A stretch of 64,000 bases of DNA from an uncultured Winogradskyella sp. (GTDB taxonomy: Bacteria; Bacteroidota; Bacteroidia; Flavobacteriales; Flavobacteriaceae). A program made the translations under genes and the position numbers. The notes under the pieces were generated by a model, which saw only the letters and a list, made by a program, of their open reading frames with translations, was not told where the DNA came from and ran no database searches. The stretch's first letter is position 1. The number at the start of each line of letters is the position of its first letter. Below, piece by piece: positions 1 to 8,665 of this stretch. The stretch covers positions 270,777 to 334,776 of the forward strand of contig NZ_CANMXL010000004.1 in the NCBI RefSeq assembly GCF_947501905.1, read 5' to 3'.

Positions 1-214
1 CAATGGAATTAAATTGACGAGAGTAATATTCTAACTCATCTTTAGTACCTCTTGGATAAAACCCCTTTAGATCTGCCCTATTCCATTTAGCACAACCTAC
101 AAATACATTTGTTCTGTTTGATGGGTTGTCTTTTAAAACTCTTAAGGTATCGGTATGGTCTATGGGTAAAGTAAAATCTATATCTTCAGGATTGTCGACA
201 CTTCCAAACTTCAT
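1..214 (-). CDS. DUF72 domain protein, N-terminal part only
   Basis: Only the first 71 codons are inside the window; the gene runs off the left edge. Translated from the ATG at 214 it gives an N-terminus with the block VFVGCAKWNRADLKGFYPRG and then a Tyr-Tyr-Ser-Arg-Gln-Phe segment, which is characteristic of DUF72 (YecE-like) proteins, a TIM-barrel family of unknown reaction. No signal peptide is visible, so it is probably cytoplasmic. It is divergent from the next gene across about 150 bases in which I saw no clear promoter or hairpin. The family call rests on this short conserved block and is fairly safe; the function is unknown. Confidence 0.75.
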   Translation of the reverse strand, partial: MKFGSVDNPEDIDFTLPIDHTDTLRVLKDNPSNRTNVFVGCAKWNRADLKGFYPRGTKDELEYYSRQFNSI

Positions 215-367
215 ATTTATAATTTTAAGATAAAGATACTAACTTGTAATTGTACTAGCTAGAAATTGATTTGTTAATAACACCGTTGACAAGATAATTC
301 TCACATTAATATTTCTCCTTGGTTAATACTTAAATTTAATTCCATATTAATTCAATTCTACTTTGAT

Positions 368-784
368 ATGGAAACCCGCTCTAAACATCTACTTGACATC
401 AGACCACTAATTCCCTCAGCAAAAGTCTATGACTCTATGTCTAATGACGAAGCTTTTCAGAACAAAACGCTCCGTCCTATTATAAAGATGCAGAACGATT
501 TGTTTGTAGCTGTGTTTAAAAATTATATTTCAAAACGAAAAAATGTGTTTTACGACTTAACACTACCAAAGCAATTGGCCTACATAGAAAATGCTATACA
601 TAAAGACATGAAGTTTAGGAACTCTCTTAAAGGTATGGTGATTGGGCAGTTTACTGTTGAAGAATATGAGCTGTATATTCTAAATTCTTCAGCATTAAAC
701 AAGCGCATGATGAACATCGTAAAAGAGCGTTTGCTCAGCAGCATTCAGCTTTTTATAAAACCTGATTTTCTAAAAGCGGTATAA
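368..784 (+). CDS. Conserved flavobacterial protein, function unknown
   Basis: This 138-residue protein has no signal peptide and no membrane segment, so it is likely cytoplasmic. It is mostly charged and helical, with a well-defined central block (VFKNYISKRKNVFYDL followed by KFRNSLKGMVIGQFTVEEYE). From memory, similar flavobacterial proteins are sometimes labelled glyoxalase, but I see none of the repeated beta-alpha-beta modules or metal ligands of the vicinal oxygen chelate fold, so I do not adopt that name. The ATG at 368 is the only plausible start. The downstream tetR gene begins 78 bases later and has its own promoter-like box, so the two are probably separate units. Confidence 0.7.
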   Translation: METRSKHLLDIRPLIPSAKVYDSMSNDEAFQNKTLRPIIKMQNDLFVAVFKNYISKRKNVFYDLTLPKQLAYIENAIHKDMKFRNSLKGMVIGQFTVEEYELYILNSSALNKRMMNIVKERLLSSIQLFIKPDFLKAV

Positions 785-835
785 TCAATTTCTAATTTTA
801 TAATTCTTTTAACATCTCTATATTAAAATTGTTTT

Positions 836-843
836 TAATTTTG
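836..843 (+). promoter_or_regulatory. Candidate -7 box of tetR promoter
   Basis: TAATTTTG fits the Bacteroidota -7 consensus TAnnTTTG and lies about 20 bases before the tetR ATG. It overlaps the left half of the candidate operator at 839-860, as expected for a self-repressing promoter. No clear -33 TTG at the usual spacing was found. Confidence 0.5.
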
Positions 844-860
844 GAACGTTCATTTCAAAT
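839..860 (+). promoter_or_regulatory. Candidate TetR operator, upstream of tetR
   Basis: This 22-base imperfect palindrome matches the perfect palindrome at 1458-1479 at 17 of 22 positions, including the half-site TTTCAAAT. It lies between the -7 box and the start codon of the regulator gene, which suggests autorepression. Confidence 0.6.
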
Positions 861-862
861 AA

Positions 863-1444
863 ATGCCAAAAACCGAAGTTTTTAATAAAGAAATAGTGCT
901 CAATCAAGCAAGTCATGTATTCCATACAAAGGGGTATAATGCTGCATCTATGCAGGATTTAGTGGATGCCACAGGCTTAAATCGCTCAAGTATCTATAAT
1001 TCTTTTGGCAATAAGCATAATCTATTTCTAGAATGCTTAAAGGTGTATCAAAACAAATATCAAAGGTCAATTTCTAATCTTTTATTAAAAGCTAACTGTC
1101 CTTTGAAAGCTATTGAATCTATCTTTGAATTGTATTTAGAAGAGATTGTCAAAGATAATGATAATAAAGGTTGCCTAATTACTAACTGTAAATCTGAAAT
1201 GGCCAATCAAGATTCTACAATTAATAATTTTTTAATAAACAATCAGGAAAGCACTTTAGCTTTATTTGAGGATTTAGTTAACCAAGGGCAAGAAAATTCT
1301 AGTATCAATAGAAATCGCACTCCTAAAGACTATGCGCTTTATTTGTTTACTGCGATACAAGGGTTTAGAATGACAGGTATTTTAATTGATAATAAACAAC
1401 AATTGCAAAGCCTTATTAATACGACTTTGCAGAACTTAAAGTAA
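863..1444 (+). CDS. TetR/AcrR family transcriptional regulator
   Basis: A 193-residue regulator of TetR size. The N-terminal helix-turn-helix spans roughly residues 10-57, with the family pattern of an Ala-rich helix, then DLVDATGLNRSSIYNSFGNK, which contains the recognition helix. The rest is an all-helical ligand and dimerisation domain resembling the TetR C-terminal family common beside short-chain dehydrogenases; its ligand cannot be read from sequence. The gene is followed 47 bases later by an SDR gene on the same strand, and both are preceded by versions of one palindrome. I infer that it represses itself and the SDR gene. The start at 863 puts the helix-turn-helix at the usual distance from the N-terminus. 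Confidence 0.92.
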   Translation: MPKTEVFNKEIVLNQASHVFHTKGYNAASMQDLVDATGLNRSSIYNSFGNKHNLFLECLKVYQNKYQRSISNLLLKANCPLKAIESIFELYLEEIVKDNDNKGCLITNCKSEMANQDSTINNFLINNQESTLALFEDLVNQGQENSSINRNRTPKDYALYLFTAIQGFRMTGILIDNKQQLQSLINTTLQNLK

Positions 1445-1457
1445 TTTTTTTAATCTA

Positions 1458-1479
1458 ATTTGAAACGATTGTTTCAAAT
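1458..1479 (+). promoter_or_regulatory. Perfect palindrome, candidate TetR operator
   Basis: Two 9-base arms (ATTTGAAAC and GTTTCAAAT) flank a 4-base spacer, immediately upstream of the SDR start codon at 1492. The same motif in degenerate form precedes tetR at 839-860. A palindrome of this size between a TetR gene and its neighbour is the usual form of a TetR binding site. Confidence 0.7.
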
Positions 1480-1491
1480 AAAACAAACATT

Positions 1492-2241
1492 ATGGGTAAA
1501 TTAAAAAACAAAGTTGCAGTAATTACTGGAGCTAATAGCGGTATAGGTTTAGCAACTGCAAAACTATACTTAAAAGAAGGTGCAAAAGTTGTGCTTTCTG
1601 GAAGACGACAAGACGCTTTAGATGAAGTAGCTAAAGATTTAGAAGGTGATTTTATAACTGTATTAGCTGATGTATCAAAACCAGAAGATAATATCAATCT
1701 AATAAAAGAAGTAACAAATAAGTATGGTAATATTGATATATTGTTCTTAAATGCTGGCATTGCTCCTATTTCACCAACAACAGATATTACTGCAGAGCAT
1801 TATGATGAAATCTTTAATATAAATGTTAAAGGACCAATACTAGCTACAAAAGAAGCATTACCAAAAATTAATGATGGTGGTACTATTCTGTTCACAAATT
1901 CTATAGTACATCAAAAAGGGTTTGATGGTTTAGGTGTATACTCTGCAAGTAAAGGTGCATTAAGAGCGTATTCTCGCGTATTAACTTCTGAAGTAAAGTC
2001 TAGAGGAATTAGAGTAAACTCTATTGCTCCGGGTCCGATTGCAACACCGCTTTATGGCAAAATGGGACTGCCTCAAGATGTAGTTGAAGAAATGGGAAAA
2101 GGATTTGCAGCTTCAGTGCCTTTAGGTCGTTTTGGTACTTCTGAAGAAATTGCAAATGCAGCATTATTCTTAGCATCTGATGATGCATCATACATTAATG
2201 GTGTAGAACTTGAAATTGATGGTGGGTTAAGTCAAATCTAA
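1492..2241 (+). CDS. Short-chain dehydrogenase/reductase (SDR) oxidoreductase
   Basis: A 249-residue classical SDR, an NAD(P)-dependent cytoplasmic oxidoreductase. The cofactor motif TGANSGIGLA is near residue 13, the NAG motif follows (LNAGIAP), and the catalytic Ser-Tyr-Lys set is present as TNS and YSASK. The C-terminal block NGVELEIDGG is typical of the family. An Arg in GRRQDA after the second strand favours NADP(H), by family rule. The natural substrate is not predictable. It sits directly behind a TetR regulator and a palindrome, so it is probably induced by whatever compound the regulator senses, for example a reactive aldehyde or ketone; that part is inference. A strong terminator follows. 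Confidence 0.9.
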   Translation: MGKLKNKVAVITGANSGIGLATAKLYLKEGAKVVLSGRRQDALDEVAKDLEGDFITVLADVSKPEDNINLIKEVTNKYGNIDILFLNAGIAPISPTTDITAEHYDEIFNINVKGPILATKEALPKINDGGTILFTNSIVHQKGFDGLGVYSASKGALRAYSRVLTSEVKSRGIRVNSIAPGPIATPLYGKMGLPQDVVEEMGKGFAASVPLGRFGTSEEIANAALFLASDDASYINGVELEIDGGLSQI

Positions 2242-2254
2242 AACGTAGATATTT

Positions 2255-2283
2255 AAAAAGCCAAGTGTTATACTTGGCTTTTT
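2255..2283. terminator. Bidirectional intrinsic terminator
   Basis: AAAAAGCCAAGT and ACTTGGCTTTTT form a 12-bp stem with a 5-base loop. It has a T-run on both strands and lies between the convergent SDR and DUF2461 genes. Confidence 0.9.
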
Positions 2284-2287
2284 AGTT

Positions 2288-2962
2288 TTATAATAATGAC
2301 TCTCCGTTAAGGTTAGTCGTCAGTACATCACTCATATAATCCACAAACGGTTTAGCCGAATTAAAAGCCGTATCTACATCTTTTATAAAGTTAGATGATA
2401 TCACCTCTTTATCAGAATATTTTTTTGTGAAGATATATTGTTTACGACGAATCAAATCAATTGCAGGGTGCGTTTTATCAAAGCCTTTAGGAGCAGTTTT
2501 TAACTCATCTCCAACAAATCCACCCCAAATAGAGTTAAAAGATTTATTATTAAGAATATCACGCATGTCTTGGTCATCCATTTCAAACTCTTTACGGATG
2601 CGTAATAAGTCTTCCTTATTAGGTTCCCAAAAGCCTAAGGCTATAAATGATTCGTTATTTGGTTGTATATGTAAGTAATAACCACCTCTTAACTCTGGTT
2701 TTTTTCTATGAAAAGAGCCTCCAAAATGCGTCTTATAAGGTAGTTTATTTTTTGAAAATCGTACGTCTCTATAAATTCTAAAGATTTTAACCTTATCAAT
2801 TTGATCATGCACATTCATTAACTCACCTAAGTAATTATAGGATGCTTTTACTTGAGATTCAATACGCTTAAATTCTGGTTTATTCTCATTAAACCATTCG
2901 CGGTTATTATTCTTTTCTAGCTTTTTAAGAAAAGTAAACGTGTCTTTTGATATTGAACTCAT
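2288..2962 (-). CDS. DUF2461 domain-containing protein
   Basis: A 224-residue protein of the DUF2461 family, whose biochemical role is unknown. Recognisable blocks are FLKKLEKNNNREWFNENK at the N-terminus, FRIYRDVRFSKNKLPYKTHFG in the first third, then GGYYLHIQPNNESFIALGFW. There is no signal peptide, so it is likely cytoplasmic. The frame can be extended 8 codons upstream to a TTG, but a TATTTTTG promoter box overlaps that TTG, so I place the start at the ATG at 2962. The gene is monocistronic: it is convergent with the SDR gene and divergent from the small gene at 3229. Confidence 0.88.
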   Translation of the reverse strand: MSSISKDTFTFLKKLEKNNNREWFNENKPEFKRIESQVKASYNYLGELMNVHDQIDKVKIFRIYRDVRFSKNKLPYKTHFGGSFHRKKPELRGGYYLHIQPNNESFIALGFWEPNKEDLLRIRKEFEMDDQDMRDILNNKSFNSIWGGFVGDELKTAPKGFDKTHPAIDLIRRKQYIFTKKYSDKEVISSNFIKDVDTAFNSAKPFVDYMSDVLTTNLNGESLL

Positions 2963-2983
2963 GATTTTGGTATTTGTAGGTAT

Positions 2984-2991
2984 CAAAAATA
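2984..2991 (-). promoter_or_regulatory. Candidate -7 box of the DUF2461 gene
   Basis: TATTTTTG on the minus strand matches TAnnTTTG and lies about 22 bases upstream of the ATG at 2962. It helps decide against the longer TTG start. Confidence 0.5.
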
Positions 2992-3176
2992 TATAATTGA
3001 AATTTTAATTTAACGAAGTAAAGCATCTATTTAGACTTTTCTTTTCAAATTTTAATTAAAAAGAAGCCTAAACATCGCTACATATTTTTTAATATTTTAA
3101 CAGTTTTATCATTCAATCTTTATTTTTTTTAACGATTAACCTGTATAATTTAGAATAATTCAAAATTAACTTGTAC

Positions 3177-3194
3177 AGTGAAAGAATTTTCACT
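3177..3194. promoter_or_regulatory. Perfect 7-4-7 palindrome upstream of a small gene
   Basis: AGTGAAA and TTTCACT flank the spacer GAAT, about 35 bases before the start of the gene at 3229. No T-run follows, so it is not a terminator; an operator or a 5' leader hairpin is possible. No regulator can be named. Confidence 0.4.
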
Positions 3195-3228
3195 ATAATG
3201 CAAAAATTAATAATTACAGATATAATAT

Positions 3229-3450
3229 ATGGGTAGACCAGCAACTAAGCCAACTAAATTAAAAGATGGCTATTATATAGAGATTAGAAACAAAGGTTCT
3301 AGATCTGGTGTTAAACTATACAATGCAACAGAAATGCAGATGGAGCGTTCAATAAAAATGTACGAGCGATCTAAAGAAGTTATCATTCTTGGTGAATGTG
3401 TCAATGGTAAGTTCGTAACAAAAGAACCTAAGTTACATGTAGTAAAGTAG
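3229..3450 (+). CDS. Small conserved protein, function unknown
   Basis: A 73-residue basic protein with no membrane segment or signal peptide. It begins MGRPATKPTKLKDGYYIEIRN, continues with a segment reading SRSGVKLYNATEMQMERSIK, and ends in a short beta-like stretch (VIILGECVNGKFV). The arrangement suggests a small two-part fold, perhaps a nucleic-acid-binding protein, but I do not recognise a named family. Base composition and codon use match the neighbours, and it is bounded by a palindrome upstream and a strong terminator downstream, which supports it as a real stand-alone gene rather than a chance reading frame. Confidence 0.75.
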   Translation: MGRPATKPTKLKDGYYIEIRNKGSRSGVKLYNATEMQMERSIKMYERSKEVIILGECVNGKFVTKEPKLHVVK

Positions 3451-3476
3451 AGATTTTTCTTACTTAACTTTATTAG

Positions 3477-3510
3477 AAAAAATCATCTTAATTTATTAAG
3501 GTGATTTTTT
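3477..3510. terminator. Bidirectional intrinsic terminator
   Basis: A stem of about 14 bp (AAAATCATCTTAA with TTAAGGTGATTTT, one T-G wobble) with a 4-base loop and T-runs on both strands. It lies between the convergent gene at 3229 and truA and touches the truA stop codon. Confidence 0.88.
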
Positions 3511-4299
3511 TTATTCAAAATCTATCGCATGCAAAATTAATCCGGAAGCTGGTGCTATATAATCCATAACTTCGGTACTGTCATTAGATAAAGACGTTTT
3601 TATATAATCTAAATCGACTTCTCCTCTACCCAACTTAATTAAAACACCAAACATTAAACGTATTTGGTTACGCATAAAACCTTTGCCTTTTACTTTAAGT
3701 ACATATGACTTTTCTGGGAAGAAATTTGCAGTGTAATCTGTGTTTTCAGTTAGCTCGCAATCTTCAATTGTTCTCACAAATTCCCCAGTAGCTGTTGCCT
3801 TATAACAATACGATTTAAAATAATGTGTGCCCTTAAATAAAAGAGCACCTTTTTTCATAAGTTCTACATCTAAAGGCTCTAGAATCGTTGTTAATATTGG
3901 GGCACAAAATGGGTGATTTTTTTGACCTTCGGAAAACACATAGTGGTATTCTTTGATTTTTGAATCTTGAATGATATTGAAATTTTTATCAACTTCCTTA
4001 ATGCTTAAAGCTCTAATGTCTTGGGGTAAATTATGATTAAAAAGTGCCAAAAATTCATCAAAGTCTTTAATTGGGGCGTTATAAATAAACAACTCCAACG
4101 CAGCTTCATTTGCAGAAACCATTGCGTCAGTACGTCCAGCGCCTAATGTTTTAAATTTAATATCCTTTAGAATAAACTTAAGTGTTCTATCAATCATTAA
4201 GTGAATTGTTTTAACATCTGGTTGTTTTTGCCAACCATGAAAACGGTATCCTAGATACTGCAATTTTATGAGGTAATAATATCTTTTATCAAAAGCCAT
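3511..4299 (-). CDS. truA: tRNA pseudouridine(38-40) synthase TruA
   Basis: A 262-residue enzyme that converts uridine to pseudouridine at positions 38-40 in the tRNA anticodon arm. The catalytic loop GAGRTDAMVSA carries the conserved Asp at residue 58 (numbered from the ATG at 4299). Also visible are the N-terminal YLGYRFHGWQKQ strand and the C-terminal GKGFMRNQIRLMFGVL motif, all typical of TruA. The frame extends 13 codons further to a TTG, but the family starts just before the first strand, so the ATG at 4299 is preferred. The Met after the catalytic Asp-Ala differs from the common GRTDxGVHA form, a variant I associate with Bacteroidota. It is monocistronic. Confidence 0.93.
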   Translation of the reverse strand: MAFDKRYYYLIKLQYLGYRFHGWQKQPDVKTIHLMIDRTLKFILKDIKFKTLGAGRTDAMVSANEAALELFIYNAPIKDFDEFLALFNHNLPQDIRALSIKEVDKNFNIIQDSKIKEYHYVFSEGQKNHPFCAPILTTILEPLDVELMKKGALLFKGTHYFKSYCYKATATGEFVRTIEDCELTENTDYTANFFPEKSYVLKVKGKGFMRNQIRLMFGVLIKLGRGEVDLDYIKTSLSNDSTEVMDYIAPASGLILHAIDFE

Positions 4300-4384
4300 A
4301 TTGAGGTCGAAAGTAATGCTTGAAAAGCACCTAATCAAAATTTTTTTTAACTTGAAACAGAAATCTAACTAAATCAATTTAACT

Positions 4385-4804
4385 ATGACAACAACAAAAC
4401 CACCAGTTTGGTTCTGGATTGTAAGTGTTTTGGCACTTATTTGGAACGGCTTAGGCGTAATGGCCTATCTAGGTAGAGCATTTGCTACAGACGAAATGAT
4501 TGCGGCTTTACCGCCAGAGCAGCAAGCCGAATTTTTAGTAGAATATCCTACTTGGTATACAGCAGCATTTGCAACAGCAGTATTTGCTGGTGTTTTAGGT
4601 GCTTTGTGCTTATTAATTCGTAAAAAATGGGCGCATATACTCTTTGTGTTATCAGCAATCGGAGCAATTGTTCAGCATTTTTACCTTTTTAAAAATGTTG
4701 AAATGACTGGCGCTCAAATGGTAATGCCTGTATTGGTAATTGTAGTTTGTGTATTCCTGATATACTTTGCAAGAAACTCTGCAGCAAAGGGTTGGCTTAA
4801 ATAA
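4385..4804 (+). CDS. Four-helix inner membrane protein, function unknown
   Basis: A 139-residue protein with about four predicted membrane helices (roughly residues 8-30, 58-78, 83-102 and 113-132). The acidic loop after the first helix contains LPPEQQAEF followed by a Pro-Thr-Trp motif. The N-terminus lacks a cleavable signal and the protein should sit in the cytoplasmic membrane. Similar small proteins occur in marine flavobacteria and proteobacteria, by my recollection, without an assigned function. It is flanked by truA (divergent) and by a terminator shared with the his operon, so it is a single-gene unit. No further role can be claimed. Confidence 0.75.
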   Translation: MTTTKPPVWFWIVSVLALIWNGLGVMAYLGRAFATDEMIAALPPEQQAEFLVEYPTWYTAAFATAVFAGVLGALCLLIRKKWAHILFVLSAIGAIVQHFYLFKNVEMTGAQMVMPVLVIVVCVFLIYFARNSAAKGWLK

Positions 4805-4824
4805 TTATAAAAATATAATTAAAC

Positions 4825-4853
4825 AAAAAGCATCAGTAATCCCGATGCTTTTT
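4825..4853. terminator. Bidirectional terminator at the end of the his operon
   Basis: AAAAAGCATC and GATGCTTTTT form a 10-bp stem with a 9-base loop and T-runs on both strands. It serves the gene at 4385 and, on the other strand, overlaps the hisIE stop codon and ends the histidine operon. Confidence 0.85.
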
Positions 4854-5451
4854 ATTTTTCTCTCTTCTGAAGCACATTAACTACATCTATAAGTTTAAAA
4901 CCTTTAGCTTGCAATAGCATTAAATAATGAAACAATAAATCTGCACTTTCCTCCAAGAACAATTCATCATTATTATCTTTTGCTTCAATGACTACTTCTA
5001 CAGCTTCCTCACCTACTTTTTGAGCAACTTTATTAATGCCTTTAGCAAATAATGATGCAACATAAGATTTTTTAGAATCAGCATTATCAATCCTTGAAGC
5101 AATAGTATCCTCTAGTTTTGAAATAAAACCAAATGATTGATTATTAGTATCATCCCAACAAGTGTCAGAACCTTTATGGCATGTTGGACCTTCTGGGTTT
5201 ACAGACACTAAAAGTGTATCATTATCACAATCTAACTTTAAATCAACTAAATTTAGAACATTACCACTTTCTTCGCCCTTAGTCCAAAGTCTATTTTTTG
5301 TTCTACTAAAAAACGTTACTAAGCCAGATGATTTAGTTTTTCCTAGGGCTTCTTCATTCATATAGCCTAACATCAAAACATTCTTAGTTTGTACATCTTG
5401 AATAATTGCTGGCACTAAACCGTCCGGATTTTTATTAAAGTTGATGTTCAT
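4852..5451 (-). CDS. hisIE: Bifunctional phosphoribosyl-AMP cyclohydrolase / phosphoribosyl-ATP diphosphatase
   Basis: This 199-residue fusion catalyses steps 2 and 3 of histidine synthesis. The HisI cyclohydrolase domain is in residues 1 to about 105, with the zinc and magnesium ligands in [10 protein letters not shown] and [12 protein letters not shown]. The HisE pyrophosphatase domain occupies about 110-199, with [20 protein letters not shown] and LFHYLMLLQ typical of the MazG-like helical fold. It is the last gene of the operon; its ATG overlaps the hisF stop by four bases, which implies translational coupling. A terminator overlaps its own stop codon. Control is by the attenuator upstream of hisG. 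Confidence 0.97.
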   Translation of the reverse strand: MNINFNKNPDGLVPAIIQDVQTKNVLMLGYMNEEALGKTKSSGLVTFFSRTKNRLWTKGEESGNVLNLVDLKLDCDNDTLLVSVNPEGPTCHKGSDTCWDDTNNQSFGFISKLEDTIASRIDNADSKKSYVASLFAKGINKVAQKVGEEAVEVVIEAKDNNDELFLEESADLLFHYLMLLQAKGFKLIDVVNVLQKREK

Positions 5452-6203
5452 AATCTTACTTCTATATTTTGTTGCTTTAATTCTTTTTTTAATTCTTGTA
5501 TCGGGATTTCTCCAAAATGAAATACACTAGCAGCTAAAGCCGCATCTACTTTTCCTTCTTTGAATGTGTCAACAAAATGCTTAATGGTTCCAGCACCTCC
5601 AGAAGCAATAATTGGAATATTTACCAAATCTGATAATTTAGCTAAAGCCACATTGGCAAAACCAGCCTTAGTCCCATCGTGATTCATAGAGGTAAATAGA
5701 ATTTCTCCAGCTCCTCTTTCTTCAACTTCTTTTGCCCAGTCAAATAATTTAATATCTGTTGGAATAGTTCCTCCTGCTAAATGTACAAACCATTCGTCAT
5801 CTATTTGTTTTGCATCAATAGCGACGACGACACACTGACTCCCAAATTTTTCTGATAATTCATTGATTAGTTCCGGTCGCTTAACTGCAGAAGAATTGAT
5901 AGACACTTTATCCGCACCACATTGCAACAAATCATCAACATCATCAACAGATGAAATTCCTCCACCTACAGTGAATGGGATATTAACCTGTTCTGCCACT
6001 TTTAAAACCATATCGTGCATAGTTTTTCTATTCTCAAGAGTTGCAGCTATATCTAAAAAGACCAGTTCATCTGCTCCTAATTCTGCATATTGTTTGGCTA
6101 AAACTACTGGGTCACCAGCATCACGTAAATCAACAAAGTTGACACCTTTCACCGTACGTCCATTTTTAATATCCAAGCAGGGAACAATTCGTTTTGTTAG
6201 CAT
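5448..6203 (-). CDS. hisF: Imidazole glycerol phosphate synthase, cyclase subunit HisF
   Basis: A 251-residue TIM barrel that, with HisH, converts PRFAR and ammonia to imidazole glycerol phosphate and AICAR. Catalytic Asp11 lies in [16 protein letters not shown] and the second conserved Asp in VVVAIDAKQ. Phosphate-binding glycine motifs GGGISS and ASGGAG are both visible. Length and start match the family exactly. It follows hisA by two bases and overlaps hisIE by four. HisH lies two genes upstream in the same operon, so both subunits are made together. Confidence 0.97.
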   Translation of the reverse strand: MLTKRIVPCLDIKNGRTVKGVNFVDLRDAGDPVVLAKQYAELGADELVFLDIAATLENRKTMHDMVLKVAEQVNIPFTVGGGISSVDDVDDLLQCGADKVSINSSAVKRPELINELSEKFGSQCVVVAIDAKQIDDEWFVHLAGGTIPTDIKLFDWAKEVEERGAGEILFTSMNHDGTKAGFANVALAKLSDLVNIPIIASGGAGTIKHFVDTFKEGKVDAALAASVFHFGEIPIQELKKELKQQNIEVRL

Positions 6204-6205
6204 AA

Positions 6206-6949
6206 CTAATTATTGACTATAAATTTTTCTAAAGCTCTTAAACTTATTTTATTCTCATAAATGGCTTTTCCAACTATAGCTCCCTCACAACCAATAGCTT
6301 TTAAAGATTCCAAATCAACAATACTAGAGACACCTCCTGAGGCAATAAGATTAATAGACTGAGTTCCGCTACTGCTACTACAGGTATTAATAATAGTTTT
6401 ATAGAGTTCTATAGAGGGGCCTTCTAACATTCCATCCCTTGAAATATCTGTACAAATAACATACTTAACATGCTTTCTTTGATAAGCTTTTATAAACGAA
6501 ATAACTTCTTCTTTGCTATTGTCTTGCCAACCGTTTATAGCAATTTTACCGTCATTACTATCGGCGCCTAATATTATTTTTTGCGACCCATATTTAGACA
6601 ACCAGCCTTCAAAAGTTTCTCTATCACTTACAGCTATACTCCCGCCTGTTATCTGTTTGGCTCCACAATTAAAAGCAATATTTAAGTCTTCATTAGATTT
6701 TAAACCTCCTCCAAAATCAATCTTTAAATTTGTCTTTGCGGCTATAGTTTCTAAAACCCTATAGTTTACAATATGCTTGGCCTTAGCGCCATCTAAATCT
6801 ACAAGATGTAAATATTCTATACCAGACGCTTCAAATTCTTTAGCGACTTCCAAAGGATTTTCGTTATATATCTTTTTTGTATCATAATCTCCTTTGGTTA
6901 GTCTTACGCACTTTCCATCTATGATATCTATGGCTGGGATTATTCTCAT
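6206..6949 (-). CDS. hisA: ProFAR isomerase HisA
   Basis: A 247-residue TIM barrel, the Amadori isomerase of step 4 of histidine synthesis (ProFAR to PRFAR). Asp8 in [19 protein letters not shown] is the first catalytic acid, and TDISRDGML holds the second. The phosphate motifs FGGGL and ASGGVSS are present. There is a one-base gap to hisH upstream and a two-base gap to hisF downstream. Nothing unusual was seen apart from a Ser-rich insertion (CSSSSGTQS) before the last phosphate-binding loop, which is longer than in most homologues I know and probably sits on the surface. Confidence 0.96.
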   Translation of the reverse strand: MRIIPAIDIIDGKCVRLTKGDYDTKKIYNENPLEVAKEFEASGIEYLHLVDLDGAKAKHIVNYRVLETIAAKTNLKIDFGGGLKSNEDLNIAFNCGAKQITGGSIAVSDRETFEGWLSKYGSQKIILGADSNDGKIAINGWQDNSKEEVISFIKAYQRKHVKYVICTDISRDGMLEGPSIELYKTIINTCSSSSGTQSINLIASGGVSSIVDLESLKAIGCEGAIVGKAIYENKISLRALEKFIVNN

Positions 6950-6950
6950 T

Positions 6951-7532
6951 TTATAAGTCTAAAAAGTTTTGTAATAACTGAGCTCCTACTTTACTGCTTT
7001 TTTCAGGATGGAATTGCACACCAAAAAAGTTATTGTTTTCTAAAGCCGAAGCATATTCTAATTCGTAATTTGAAGTTGCAATGGCTTCATCACAATTCTC
7101 GGCATAATAACTATGTACAAGGTACATGTATTCTTCTTCTCTTATGTCTTTAAATAAATAGGATTTTAAATTATTAATGGTATTCCATCCCATCTGAGGT
7201 ACTTTTACGGCATTAGAAAATCGCTTTACATCAACATTAAAAATTCCCAATCCTTTGGTGTCTCCTTCTTCTGTATGATTACACATTAATTGCATTCCTA
7301 AACAAATTCCTAAGACTGGTTGTTTCAATTTTGGAATAAGCGTATCTAACCCACTCTCTTTTAACATTTTCATCGCTGAACTAGCCTCACCTACACCTGG
7401 AAAAATCACTTTATCTGCCTTAAATATCTCATCTGGATTATCAGATAATACCGCATCATATCCCAAACGGTGAAATGCAAATTGAATACTCTTGATATTA
7501 CCTGCGCCGTAATTAACTATTTTTAAATCCAT
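6951..7532 (-). CDS. hisH: Imidazole glycerol phosphate synthase, glutaminase subunit HisH
   Basis: A 193-residue class I glutamine amidotransferase that feeds ammonia to HisF. The nucleophile is Cys77 in [10 protein letters not shown], with the His-Glu pair in [12 protein letters not shown] near the C-terminus. The N-terminal [11 protein letters not shown] and [11 protein letters not shown] motifs are diagnostic. Its start overlaps the hisB stop by one base, and hisA follows after one base. All expected catalytic residues are present, so it should be active. Confidence 0.97.
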   Translation of the reverse strand: MDLKIVNYGAGNIKSIQFAFHRLGYDAVLSDNPDEIFKADKVIFPGVGEASSAMKMLKESGLDTLIPKLKQPVLGICLGMQLMCNHTEEGDTKGLGIFNVDVKRFSNAVKVPQMGWNTINNLKSYLFKDIREEEYMYLVHSYYAENCDEAIATSNYELEYASALENNNFFGVQFHPEKSSKVGAQLLQNFLDL

Positions 7533-8665
7533 TACAGCATTCCTTTTGTTGATGGCAAAATCATTTTTTCTATATCTTGCTTTACAGCCATTTTAATAGC
7601 TTTTGCAAAAGCTTTGAATATGGCTTCAATTTTATGGTGTTCATTATTACCTTCAACTTTAATATTTAAATTACATTTTGCACCATCTGTGAAGGATTTA
7701 AAGAAATGATAAAACATTTCTGTGGGCATCTTCCCAATCATTTCGCGATTAAATTCCGCATCCCAAACTAACCAGTTACGACCACCAAAGTCAACCGCCA
7801 CTTGTGCTAAACAATCATCCATAGGTAATGAAAATCCATAACGTTCAATACCCAATTTGTTACCAAGTGTTTTTGCAAAAACTTCTCCTAGGGCAATAGC
7901 CGTATCTTCGATGGTATGATGTTCATCGACTTCTAAATCGCCATCTACTTTAATATTCAAGTCCATTTGACCATGACGTGCAATCTGGTCTAACATATGG
8001 TCAAAAAAGGCAATACCTGTATCTATTGAGCTTTTTCCTGTTCCATCTAGATTAAGGTCAATTTTTATTTTAGTTTCATTAGTATTTCTTTCGATAGAAC
8101 CAACACGTTCTGTTGTTTTTAGAAATCTGTAGATGTCACCCCAATCGTTTGTCTCTAAAGCAATATACTGTTCTAATTCGTTGTTACTAACTGTAACTTC
8201 GCTAGTTCCAAGGTTGGTGTTATCATTAATAAATATGCCTTTTGCACCAAGATTCTTAGCTAATTCTACATCTGTTAATCTATCACCAATTACAAATGAA
8301 TTTTCTAAATCATATTCATCAGAGAAATATTTAGTTAATAAACCAGTATTAGGTTTTCTGGTTGATGCATTGTCTTTGGCAAAAGTTCTATCTATAAATT
8401 GTTCTTTAAACAGTACTCCTTCTGCTTCAAATGACTTTAGCACAAAATTATGAACTGGCCAAAAGGTGTCTTCTGGGTAAATATCTGTCCCTAAGCCATC
8501 TTGATTGGTTATCATTACGATTTCAAAATTCAATTCTTTAGCAATTTTACTTAAGTATTGAAACACCTTTGGATAGAAGTCTAGCTTCTCAAAAGAGTCT
8601 ATTTGCTCGTCTGCTGGTTCTCTTATTAATGTTCCGTCTCTATCTATAAATAATACAGGCTTCAT
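7532..8665 (-). CDS. hisB: Bifunctional histidinol-phosphatase / imidazoleglycerol-phosphate dehydratase
   Basis: A 377-residue fusion. The N-terminal HAD phosphatase (about residues 1-165) has the nucleophile and acid Asp8 and Asp10 in FIDRDGTL and removes phosphate from histidinol phosphate. The C-terminal IGPD domain (about 180-377) has the metal-binding motifs [27 protein letters not shown] and [17 protein letters not shown]. The same fusion is known in Enterobacteria and in Bacteroidota. It overlaps hisC and hisH by one base each. With this fusion the operon needs no separate histidinol phosphatase gene. Confidence 0.97.
   Translation of the reverse strand: MKPVLFIDRDGTLIREPADEQIDSFEKLDFYPKVFQYLSKIAKELNFEIVMITNQDGLGTDIYPEDTFWPVHNFVLKSFEAEGVLFKEQFIDRTFAKDNASTRKPNTGLLTKYFSDEYDLENSFVIGDRLTDVELAKNLGAKGIFINDNTNLGTSEVTVSNNELEQYIALETNDWGDIYRFLKTTERVGSIERNTNETKIKIDLNLDGTGKSSIDTGIAFFDHMLDQIARHGQMDLNIKVDGDLEVDEHHTIEDTAIALGEVFAKTLGNKLGIERYGFSLPMDDCLAQVAVDFGGRNWLVWDAEFNREMIGKMPTEMFYHFFKSFTDGAKCNLNIKVEGNNEHHKIEAIFKAFAKAIKMAVKQDIEKMILPSTKGML

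Noticed and set aside
368..784. Glyoxalase
   Set aside because: No vicinal oxygen chelate fold motifs or metal ligands could be recognised.
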